Assembly: GCA_002794775.1 (NCBI GenBank)
Contig: NBAY01000079.1
Span: forward strand, 124,001 to 188,000
DNA: 64,000 nucleotides
Direction of reading: 5' to 3'
DNA from: Porodaedalea pini
Taxonomy: Eukaryota; Basidiomycota; Agaricomycetes; Hymenochaetales; Hymenochaetaceae
This document shows, piece by piece, positions 23,593-32,055 of the stretch (positions are counted from its first letter, which is position 1; each line of letters begins with the position of its first letter). The position numbers were made by a program, and so were the translations under genes. Below the pieces are notes generated by a model that was given only the letters and a program-made list of their open reading frames with translations, was not told the DNA's origin and did not search any database.

Positions 23593-24744
23593 ATGGCTGG
23601 CTGGGAATGCACCGTCTGTGCGCGCGAGTTCGTCTCCCAAGCTGCCCGCTCGGCGCACATCAACAACTCCTCACGTCACCCGCGCTGCGTGCCGTGCAAT
23701 CGTGGCTTCCTCGACGGCGCAAGTAAGCTACAGCACCTTCGCAGCTCGGCCGTCCATAACTACTGCGATCCATGCGAGCGGGATTTTAGATCACGCCGTG
23801 CGCTGGACCAGCATCGTCAGAGCGCGGCTGTACATCGAGGCGAATATTCCCACACCCACGACTATGATTCCGACTCAGACTCGAGTATGGATAGCTATCT
23901 AAGACTCCTCCCAGATTACAACTCCAGGCACGAAGTCGCGTCGAGCCACGAAAGTCAAGACAGCTCCGACTCCGACTATGACTCTGACCACGATACCAGA
24001 TCTGTGCCTCTGCCGAACCGCAGTCTGGCCAACGCACTCCGGGAGACGGCTGAGCTCTTCGTCCACATGAGCTTTGAGGAGCGCTCGAGTCTGCCACCAC
24101 AGGGCTCTGCGAGCAGGCAGTCGACCTCTTGGTTAGAGAACTCGGACGACGAAAGCTCGAGTGCAGGCGAGAACGGGAGCTATCTCGACGCTAGCTCCGA
24201 GGAGGATAGCGACGAAGAAGTAGACTCTGACTTCCTCGCGCACTCATCCTCCTTGGATTCAGATGCCGGTGTGTCGGACACACCGTTTTCTCTGAGTTCC
24301 GACGTGCTCCGGAGCACCATTACAAGCGGGTCCATGTTCGGCCCGTCTGTCTCGAACCCTCCTCAAGGTTCATCCGCATCCGCATCCAGAATTTCTTCTT
24401 CTACGACAGCCACCGCATCTTCTTCCACGCTTGCTGCCACGCAAACCTCCGGGAGTCCGGACGCCGAGAAGTGCATACCTAAGTCCGGAGCGATGGGTAA
24501 TGGTTATCTATGCCCGCTCTGCCTCGAACAGGACGGTGATCCGGCGCTAGAACTCACTAGCGTGAAGTGTGGGCATGTTTTTTGTACACCGTTCGTTCTT
24601 TTCTCTCTCTTTTTGTGGATTCATCTGACACGTATACTGGAGAGCAGGTGCATCAGTCGTGCTCTTGAGAAGAAAGGCCGGTGTCCCGTATGTCGCGCGC
24701 GCGCAAAGACGAAGGACTTGCGCCGCATTTATCTGAGTATCTAA
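23593..24744 (+). CDS. C2H2 zinc finger / RING-finger protein (probable E3 ligase)
   Basis: The start is ATG at 23593 (MAGWECTVCAREFVSQ). Three Cys/His fingers follow within the first 80 residues: CTVCAREF...H, CVPCNRGF...H and CDPCERDFRSRRALDQH. A long Ser/Asp/Glu-rich, probably disordered middle follows (residues about 95-290). A C-terminal RING completes the protein: CPLCLEQDGDP, then CGHVFCTPC, then GRCPVCRARAK. The RING is completed only if a 57-nt GT-AG intron (24591-24647) is removed, which makes CTPCISRALEKKGRC. Unspliced, the frame also stays open, but the Cys pair is separated by a hydrophobic stretch. RING domains usually recruit E2 enzymes for ubiquitin transfer. The fingers may select a protein or nucleic-acid target. 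Confidence 0.8.
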   Translation: MAGWECTVCAREFVSQAARSAHINNSSRHPRCVPCNRGFLDGASKLQHLRSSAVHNYCDPCERDFRSRRALDQHRQSAAVHRGEYSHTHDYDSDSDSSMDSYLRLLPDYNSRHEVASSHESQDSSDSDYDSDHDTRSVPLPNRSLANALRETAELFVHMSFEERSSLPPQGSASRQSTSWLENSDDESSSAGENGSYLDASSEEDSDEEVDSDFLAHSSSLDSDAGVSDTPFSLSSDVLRSTITSGSMFGPSVSNPPQGSSASASRISSSTTATASSSTLAATQTSGSPDAEKCIPKSGAMGNGYLCPLCLEQDGDPALELTSVKCGHVFCTPFVLFSLFLWIHLTRILESRCISRALEKKGRCPVCRARAKTKDLRRIYLSI

Positions 24745-25493
24745 CTAGAACGGCGGCAATTTATCGTAGTACTCCTTTCAGATGTTTTCTCGAACAGCCA
24801 TCCTCGCTTTCATTCGTATCACACTTTCCCTTCTCATCACCTATACTCATGTCTCTTCAACCATCAGTTCACTCAGCTCGCGGCAATATTCGGGTTTCAC
24901 TCTATCAATTCATTCGCCTCGTATCAATACATTTTTATCTCGTTCTCTACACGCACCCAGCTTTCCCTTTCTCTAGCTCTGTATCGACCACCCCGTAATC
25001 CCTTGTCTTTCCGCTGTCTTCTCGTGATGTCTTATACCGTATATATGTACATCTATTACTGCAAGGTGTTGGAACTGATTATGTGAAGGGGCGGCTCCTG
25101 CGAAGTGCAGCAGCAAACTGATCTGCACGTTCAGAGCGTTCTCCTCTCCAAGCACAAAGTAATTAGATACGTACTCAGTTCGATGGTAACCAATTAAACG
25201 ATTCACCTTGCAGACTGTGAAGAGATATGGAAGGTGAATGTATAGTTTGAGCTGATCGCTAACTAAACACGTAGCAGGTCTGGTAGCGCAGCCGCCATTC
25301 GGCTGAGGAATCTGAGCCTCGTCACTTAGCTTAGTCCTATCGATACATAGATGGGACTTTCGACTCCAGCAGGCTCGTATGGTAAGCTAGATATTCCTTG
25401 CCTGTTTAGATTGACTGGACCTCTCGCTGAGAAAACAGAAGCAAACGAGGCAAAACATCGAGTCGCGTGCTCGCGGCATGTTGCCTGGACACT
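24745..25493. other. Intergenic stretch up to the CACTA element
   Basis: This is a pyrimidine-rich 3' flank of the RING gene with no convincing coding region. The minus-strand open stretch 24973-25206 shows no recognised motif. The segment ends with ACT (25491-25493), the left target duplication of the CACTA-type element. Confidence 0.35.
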
Positions 25494-25521
25494 CACTGCG
25501 TTTCACGGTCCCCTAACACCT
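25494..25521. repeat. Left terminal inverted repeat of the CACTA-type element
   Basis: CACTGCGTTTCACGGTCCCC followed by TAACACCT. It matches the reverse complement of 38426-38453 with one A/G difference. Confidence 0.9.
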
Positions 25522-25674
25522 GACGCGTTAGGGAAATTAGCTAATGTAAATTAAACTATGCACTTTCCGGATTAGTTAGGTTAGAAAATTTTACTTAGAC
25601 GGTTGTATATTAGCTAGATTTATGTATGAGAAAATTCCTACCTGATATAGTGAAGAAACCGCATAGATGGAAAT

Positions 25675-26042
25675 TGTTAGAACTCGAACCTTCGCCTTTT
25701 CCTTTATTTTCCCTTTACCATTTCTTTCCTTTTAACCGCTCCTTTTTCATTATAATTAATCATCTTTCCAATCATTTCCCACACTCCTTTCACGCGACTT
25801 TCATTTGTTCCATTCCTAATTACATAAACTATACAGTACTTAGATAATCCGGTCTCACAATCGGCGCGAATAAAAGGTTTGAGGAACTCGCATGAACACT
25901 TGTTCTGCTTTTCCTCTTACCTCCGCGACGACCTAGCCTGAGTACAGCGTGTCCCGAGTCCCCGCTCGAGTATAGCACGACTCAGACGACAGTCAGCCGA
26001 GGCCTGCCCAGTCCGAGTCGTCTCCCGGACTCCCGCCTAACA
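25675..26042 (+). repeat. Gypsy-1 5' LTR
   Basis: 368 bp, starting TGTTAGAACTCG and ending CCCGCCTAACA. It has the same sequence as 31462-31829. A TATA-like GCGAATAAAAGG lies near 25863-25875. Confidence 0.94.
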
Positions 26043-26752
26043 TAAAAGCAGAACCTCACCCAGGCTCATCCCCAGCGTACGTCGTCGCTGTCGACTCGCC
26101 TTCACTCAGTCTAGAGGAGCGCTCCCCTCGACGGACTTGACGTGTAAACCCCCTAAACGACAACCCTCAACCCTGCCCGGACGTTTTCGGACGTTCGTGT
26201 ATTACGTAATTATATCAACCGACATTTCCCGACCCTGGCTTTACGAGTTAGCCTCTGGTGGAGCACGCACCTAACGTGGACATGGGTAACAAGACGAGTT
26301 CAAACCTCGACGACAATCTCGTTTGTAATCTCGCTCGGATCCTACCGCCTCGTCATCAACTTCGCTGACGAACCCGCTCAACGTTGGCGTAACCCCGGAT
26401 CGAACGCGCAACCGATCCCTGTTCCTCCGCCGACGTCAAGATAGATCTCACCGACGAACAGCAACGGGCCCTTCCTGCTTCAGCCCGTTGGGATCCAGAC
26501 CGACCAGGCTACGTCGCGACCAATAATAGCGGCGTCACTCACGACATCTGGTGGAGTGAAATCCGGCGCAGCTGGTATTCATCAGACGAACGAGGGAGGA
26601 GAGCAAGGTGGCCCCCAGCCGCTCCGTCGTCACCTGCACCATCAACGTCTACGGTCAACCTACCACCGACCCCGGGTCCTTACCGCGAAACCAACAGAGA
26701 CCCCTCACCGCCGACTCCTCCAGAACCTTCGACACCCGCACCCGAACCCGCA

Positions 26753-27835
26753 ATGTCAACAGAAGGTTTTAGCCAACAGCAAATGGCACAGATCGCAGCC
26801 ATCGTTGCGAGTGCCTTCACCCATCAGGCGAACAACGCCCCAGCACCGGTCGCGGCCGCTAACCCCCCGACCCCCAACATAGACGTCGCCCGACCACGTG
26901 AATTCACTGGTGGCGACGACTACCTCGACTTCAGACGAGAAGTCCTTCTTTTTGTATCCGCAAACCCGAACCGATACCCTACGTCGGAGAGTAGAATTTA
27001 TGTAGCTCTCTCTTACCTGAAGGGTGGTAATGCGGCGACGTGGGCGCAGAACTACGTCGAGGAGTCGACAATGTCGGGAATCGTCACATTCACCGACAGC
27101 TGGGAGAGATTCCAGGAACGACTCGACGCCTCGTTCGACGACCCGAATCGCAAGGAGGCGGCGCTGAAGGAATTCCGGGAGAAGGTTCAGAAGGACCTCA
27201 CCGCAGACAAGTTCTTCCAACAGCTCGACGTCATCATCAAACGTGCGGAACTGAAGGACGACGGCATCATCTGTGATCGTCTCAAACGCGCCATGAACAT
27301 CGAAGTAGTGCGTGGAGTCCTGAGATCAACGCCGGTTCCGACGAAGTACGAGGACTGGAAGAACAAGGCCATCGAGATCGATCGAGGCGAACAACAGATC
27401 CGCGCAATCCAACAAGGTTGCCCGTTCATACCTCAGCCTCGCCCGCAACAACAACAAGGACCCCCGGCTCGCCGTCAGGTAGCGGCCCCTCACGTCGACA
27501 GACGCGACGCGACCGGCGTCACCTTTGGAGGCGCTGGTCAACCGATGGACGTCTCAATGAATGAGGCGCAACGACGACGCGCGTGCTGGATCTGCGGCGG
27601 GCTGGGCCATTTCAAGGACAAGTGCCCGCAGGGGAAGCCAATCATCCAGCGCATGCTGGAACTAATGGCACCAGGCGAACGCCGCATCCTCGCGGACGAG
27701 CTCAGCGCGATGAAGGAATCGGCCTTCGAGGAAGTCGTAGACACTCGGAGGTCGACGGTGGAGGACTATGTGGAGGAAGAAGAGAATGACGAAGAGGTCG
27801 TCGACTCGCAGGGTTTTGCGAGTGGTCAGGCGTAG
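26753..27835 (+). CDS. Gypsy-1 Gag
   Basis: 360 residues from ATG at 26753. It contains a Ty3/Gypsy retrotransposon Gag region (RPREFTGGDDYLDFRREV, then LSYLKGGNAATWAQNYVEES and DPNRKEAALKEFREKVQ) and one CCHC zinc knuckle CWICGGLGHFKDKC near residue 282. It forms the capsid-like particle and binds the element RNA. Near the stop the frame passes over the slippery heptamer GGGTTTT at 27811-27817, six codons before TAG at 27833-27835. Most ribosomes would end here and make Gag alone. Confidence 0.93.
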   Translation: MSTEGFSQQQMAQIAAIVASAFTHQANNAPAPVAAANPPTPNIDVARPREFTGGDDYLDFRREVLLFVSANPNRYPTSESRIYVALSYLKGGNAATWAQNYVEESTMSGIVTFTDSWERFQERLDASFDDPNRKEAALKEFREKVQKDLTADKFFQQLDVIIKRAELKDDGIICDRLKRAMNIEVVRGVLRSTPVPTKYEDWKNKAIEIDRGEQQIRAIQQGCPFIPQPRPQQQQGPPARRQVAAPHVDRRDATGVTFGGAGQPMDVSMNEAQRRRACWICGGLGHFKDKCPQGKPIIQRMLELMAPGERRILADELSAMKESAFEEVVDTRRSTVEDYVEEEENDEEVVDSQGFASGQA

Positions 27836-27853
27836 CCATCGGGGCGACTGACC
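27811..27853 (+). promoter_or_regulatory. -1 programmed frameshift signal of Gypsy-1
   Basis: The heptamer G GGT TTT (27811-27817) has the X XXY YYZ form in the gag frame. A 6-nt spacer (GCGAGT) follows, then a stem GGTCAG (27824-27829) pairing with CTGACC (27848-27853) around an 18-nt loop, with extra CG pairs possible inside. Slipping back one base leads directly into the pol frame, which has no stop from 27811 to 31461. Confidence 0.75.
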
Positions 27854-30800
27854 AAGAAGAACAAGAGACTTCGAATCCGGATCCGCTAAAATATAACCAA
27901 CCGTTTGTACAATACGTAGATGCGAACAACGTCGATGGTTTTCCCGATTACGAAGTCTCTACTGGTGTGAAAGAAAGGGAGGAATATGAGCAGCTGTTCA
28001 TGAGAGGAACTGGCGGACGCCAGCTGGACCTTCTCCTGAACGTCGGACACAGAATGGAAGGTGAAGTGAGGGAGGTGGACGCACACGCACTCGTAGATTC
28101 GGGATGTACAGGATCGTGCATTGACGTAAGGTTCGTCGAACGGTACGGACTGGAGACGAAGCGTTATATTCGACCCCTTGCGGTACTCAATGCCGACGGC
28201 ACACACAACGAAGCCGGATTGATCGAGGAGTACGTCGACGTCGAACTTACGATCGGTCACCATAAAGAACAGATCGTCCTGGCGGTGACCTCACTGGCAT
28301 CGTCCAACATCTTTCTAGGGTATGACTGGCTTCGTCGACACAACCCGGAAGTCGACTGGAAAACGGGAACACTCGACTTTACGCGTTGCCCGAGTGAATG
28401 TGTGGTGGAGAGGAACGTGGAGGAAGGCATGCGGAAGGTGTGGAGAGCAGTGGAAGAGACGAAGGGGGTGAGAGAGATGCGAATGGACAAGACGTCCTGG
28501 CCCGCATACCTCAACGACTACGCCGATGTTTTTAGCGAAAAAGGTTTTGAAAAGCTACCGGAACATCGCCCCTGGGACCACGTCATCGACTTGAAGCCCG
28601 ACTTCAAACCAAGCGACTGTAAGATCTACCCGCTCACGCCAACTGAGCAGCAGTCGCTCAAGGACTTCCTCGATGAAAATCTAAAGTCAGGTCGCATCCG
28701 ACGGTCGATATCGCCCATGGCGTCGCCTTTCTTCTTCATAAAGAAGGCCGACAAATCGCTACGCCCGATCCAGGATTACCGCAAACTCAACGACGGTACG
28801 ATCAAGAATAAGTACCCCCTCCCTCTCATCGACGAACTTGTTGATAAGGTCAAGAAGGCGAAGTACATCACTAAGCTTGACCTTCGCTGGGGATACTACA
28901 ACGTCCGGATCCGCGAAGGCGACGAGTGGAAGGCGGCATTTCGCACGAACATGGGCCTCTTCGAGCCAACAGTCATGTTTTTCGGTCTTTGTAATGCGCC
29001 GGCGACGTTCCAAGCGTTCGTCAACCACATCTTCAAAGAACTGATCTACGCAAACTTGATCATCGTATACCTCGACGACATACTGATCCTCTCAGAAACC
29101 ATTGAGGAGCACATCGACACGTCGAGGCGCGTACTTCAGATCCTCCGGGAAAACGGCCTGTACTTGAAACCGGAAAAGTGCGAATTCGATGCCAAGGTCG
29201 TTAAGTATCTCGGTCACATCATCGGCAACGGCGAGATCAAGGCGGACCCGGCAAAGACGGAGGCGATTGTGAACTGGCCAGTCCCACGAAACCTCAAGGA
29301 GCTACAACAGTTCCTCGGCATGGGTAATTGGCTACGACGGTTCATCAAGGACTACAGCAAAGTGGTCCATCTGCTGACGTCGCTGACGGGCAAGAAGGAC
29401 TGGGTATGGGAGACCGAACAGCAGGAGGCGTTTGAGGAGCTGAGACGACGTCTCTGCTCACCTCCAGTCCTGGCCATCGCCAACGACGAGGGCCCTTTCC
29501 GCGTTGAGGCGGACTCGTCGAACTTCGCACTCGGAGGCGTGCTATTGCAGAAACAGGAAGGCAAGTGGAGGGTAGTCGCCTATAGGTCAGAAGCGCTCCT
29601 ACCGGCCGAACGAAACTACGAGATCTACGACAAGGAAATGCTCGCAATCGTCTCGGCACTCAAGGAATGGCGTCAATACCTCCTGGGCGCTCGCCACAAG
29701 ATCGAGATCTGGTCCGACCATGCCAACCTCACCTACTTCAGGTCGGCACAGAAACTGAGCTATCGACAAGCTCGCTGGCGGACAGAACTCGAGGAATTCG
29801 ACTTCCACCTCGAGCACAAGTCGGGGAAGATGATGGGCAAGGCGGACCTACTGTCACGCAAAGCAGGCTACGATGAGGGAAAGGATGACAACGATGACGT
29901 CGTGTTCATCAAGGACAAGTGGCTGAACCGTGGAGTGGTGAGGACGTCGCGTGAGGAAGTATTGGAACGAGTGGGTGACGTGCAGAGGGCGCAGGACGAG
30001 TCGGAAAGACCAACGGGAATGACGAAGGCCGACGGGCTGTGGCGGATGAAAGGCAAGGTGTACGTGCCGTCGACGATGAAGGAAGCGGTTTTACGGGAAT
30101 GCCACGACTCGACCCTGGCAGGACATCCCGGATCGTCAAAGACGGTCGAACTGGTACGTCGAGACTTCTGGTGGGCGTCGATGTTCTCCGACGTTCGAGC
30201 ATACGTCCGAGGATGCGACCGTTGCCAGCGGACGAAGGCTCTGAGAACATCGAGATCAAGGCCACTTCACCCGAACACGATCCCGGAAGGCCCATGGGAA
30301 ATCGTCACGGTCGACCTCATCGGAGAACTCCCAGACTCCAAGGGGCACAACGCAATCTGTGTCTTCGTCGACAGGTTCTCGAAACAAATGCACGCGATCC
30401 CGACAACGACAAGGCTGTCAGCAGAAGGCATGGCCCAGCTGTACCGAGACCAAGTCTTCCGCCTTCACGGCTTGCCGAAGAAGATCATCCATGACCGAGG
30501 CACACAGTTTGACGCATCAATGATGAAGGAGCTGTACAAACTCCTACACATCGAAGGCAACCCGTCGACGGCGTACCACCCACAGACAGATGGTCAGACA
30601 GAACGCGTCAACCAAGAGCTCGAACAGTATCTTAGGCTCTTCGTGAACCATCGCCAATCGGACTGGAAAGACTGGCTCCCCCTCGCAGAGTTTGCGTACA
30701 ATAACCGCGAACATTCGGCGACGAAGATGTCCCCTTTCTACGCAAACACAGGACGTCACCCCTTGAGCTTTGACACGACACGAACCTCGTCTACCAACAT

Positions 30801-31461
30801 GTCGGCGGAAGAATTCGCGAAGCACATAAAAGAGACTCATCGTGTCGCGAAGGACAACCTGGTCAAAGCGGCAGACGACATGAAACGCTACCATGACCGA
30901 ACGGCAGGAGCTTCGGTAGAGTACAAGGCTGGCGATAAGGTCTTCCTCGATGGACGAAATATCAGCACAGATTCGCCCACGAAGAAGCTTGCCGACAAAT
31001 GGTACGGTCCCTTTGACATCGTCGACAAAGTAGGAGCGAGCGCGTACAAGCTCAAACTCCCGAAGCGATGGAAAAAGGTCCACCCTGTCTTCAACGAAGC
31101 CCTGTTGAAACCCGCCGTCAAACTGTCCTTTGAAAGCCAGAAGCAACCACCACCGCCGCCGCCAGACATCATCGACAACGAGGAGGAATACGAACTCGAG
31201 GAAGTCTTAGACTCACGTCTGCACCGAGGGAAACTACAGTACCTTGTCAAGTGGGTCGGCTACAATGAACCTACCTGGCAGCCTGAGACGGACTTCAGCG
31301 AGAACGCGAAGGAGGCGATCGCCGAATTCTACCTCAAACATCCCGGTGCACCTCGGAGACTCGAAATCCCTCGTCAACGACTCCGTCCGCTCTTCGCCAA
31401 CACCGAGCCAGACGACCGCGATCATGGTTGGTCGGGACGCCCAACCTTGAAGGGGGGGTAA
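27811..31461 (+). CDS. Gypsy-1 Pol (protease, RT, RNase H, integrase, chromodomain)
   Basis: The frame is open from the frameshift site to TAA at 31459-31461, directly abutting the 3' LTR. Domains in order: aspartic protease LVDSGCTGSC near 28098; reverse transcriptase with YLDDILIL near 29068; RNase H with FRVEADSSNFALGG and NYEIYDKEMLAIV; integrase with an HHCC finger (HDSTLAGHPG ... CDRCQRTKA) and the D,D,E core (VDLIGELPDS; IHDRGTQFD; TAYHPQTDGQTERVNQELEQ); and a C-terminal chromodomain YLVKWVGYNEPTWQPE. The chromodomain marks a chromovirus and probably steers integration to modified histones. No broken position was seen. Pol would be made as a Gag-Pol fusion. Confidence 0.94.
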   Translation, partial: GFCEWSGVAIGATDQEEQETSNPDPLKYNQPFVQYVDANNVDGFPDYEVSTGVKEREEYEQLFMRGTGGRQLDLLLNVGHRMEGEVREVDAHALVDSGCTGSCIDVRFVERYGLETKRYIRPLAVLNADGTHNEAGLIEEYVDVELTIGHHKEQIVLAVTSLASSNIFLGYDWLRRHNPEVDWKTGTLDFTRCPSECVVERNVEEGMRKVWRAVEETKGVREMRMDKTSWPAYLNDYADVFSEKGFEKLPEHRPWDHVIDLKPDFKPSDCKIYPLTPTEQQSLKDFLDENLKSGRIRRSISPMASPFFFIKKADKSLRPIQDYRKLNDGTIKNKYPLPLIDELVDKVKKAKYITKLDLRWGYYNVRIREGDEWKAAFRTNMGLFEPTVMFFGLCNAPATFQAFVNHIFKELIYANLIIVYLDDILILSETIEEHIDTSRRVLQILRENGLYLKPEKCEFDAKVVKYLGHIIGNGEIKADPAKTEAIVNWPVPRNLKELQQFLGMGNWLRRFIKDYSKVVHLLTSLTGKKDWVWETEQQEAFEELRRRLCSPPVLAIANDEGPFRVEADSSNFALGGVLLQKQEGKWRVVAYRSEALLPAERNYEIYDKEMLAIVSALKEWRQYLLGARHKIEIWSDHANLTYFRSAQKLSYRQARWRTELEEFDFHLEHKSGKMMGKADLLSRKAGYDEGKDDNDDVVFIKDKWLNRGVVRTSREEVLERVGDVQRAQDESERPTGMTKADGLWRMKGKVYVPSTMKEAVLRECHDSTLAGHPGSSKTVELVRRDFWWASMFSDVRAYVRGCDRCQRTKALRTSRSRPLHPNTIPEGPWEIVTVDLIGELPDSKGHNAICVFVDRFSKQMHAIPTTTRLSAEGMAQLYRDQVFRLHGLPKKIIHDRGTQFDASMMKELYKLLHIEGNPSTAYHPQTDGQTERVNQELEQYLRLFVNHRQSDWKDWLPLAEFAYNNREHSATKMSPFYANTGRHPLSFDTTRTSSTNMSAEEFAKHIKETHRVAKDNLVKAADDMKRYHDRTAGASVEYKAGDKVFLDGRNISTDSPTKKLADKWYGPFDIVDKVGASAYKLKLPKRWKKVHPVFNEALLKPAVKLSFESQKQPPPPPPDIIDNEEEYELEEVLDSRLHRGKLQYLVKWVGYNEPTWQPETDFSENAKEAIAEFYLKHPGAPRRLEIPRQRLRPLFANTEPDDRDHGWSGRPTLKGG

Positions 31462-31829
31462 TGTTAGAACTCGAACCTTCGCCTTTTCCTTTATTTTCCC
31501 TTTACCATTTCTTTCCTTTTAACCGCTCCTTTTTCATTATAATTAATCATCTTTCCAATCATTTCCCACACTCCTTTCACGCGACTTTCATTTGTTCCAT
31601 TCCTAATTACATAAACTATACAGTACTTAGATAATCCGGTCTCACAATCGGCGCGAATAAAAGGTTTGAGGAACTCGCATGAACACTTGTTCTGCTTTTC
31701 CTCTTACCTCCGCGACGACCTAGCCTGAGTACAGCGTGTCCCGAGTCCCCGCTCGAGTATAGCACGACTCAGACGACAGTCAGCCGAGGCCTGCCCAGTC
31801 CGAGTCGTCTCCCGGACTCCCGCCTAACA
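31462..31829 (+). repeat. Gypsy-1 3' LTR
   Basis: 368 bp, same sequence as 25675-26042. It begins directly after the pol stop codon and is followed by the GAAAT duplication. Confidence 0.94.
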
Positions 31830-32055
31830 GAAATAACGTAACTACCCCGGGACGGAGTTTGAGTAGCTTCCTGAGCTTATCTACGCGAACCGAGGCTTTG
31901 CCGACGCAAATGACATAAACTGTCAATCAATGATTTGCATCGATCATTTCGACTTAACGCGTCGGACTCGACGCGCAGCGCGCCGCCTCGCTGCGCGCTG
32001 CGCATCGTCCCTTGCTTCAATCCACCACCATCACCACTACCACGCTCCGTTTGCG

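Larger units (their letters stand above)
25675..31829 (+). mobile_element. Gypsy-1: intact chromodomain Ty3/Gypsy retrotransposon, 6,155 bp
   Basis: Two 368-bp LTRs (TGTTAG...CTAACA) bound the element, with a 5-bp target duplication GAAAT at 25670-25674 and 31830-31834. The LTRs appear identical when read base by base. Gag and pol are both open, overlapping through a -1 frameshift signal. A purine tract (GAAGGGGGGG) sits directly before the 3' LTR. A leader of about 710 nt (26043-26752) precedes gag. No clear tRNA-type primer site was seen next to the 5' LTR (TAAAAGCAGAACC). All signs point to a very recent, possibly still mobile copy. Confidence 0.95.

Noticed and set aside
24973..25206. Minus-strand frame as an extra membrane-protein exon
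   Set aside because: The hydrophobic piece is short, lacks the VRDQ or PCVLG motifs of the local paralogues, and has no matching splice partners.
26756..31250. Many minus-strand open frames under Gypsy-1
   Set aside because: They are mirror frames of GC-rich Gag and Pol codons; the true coding strand is clear from the domain order.
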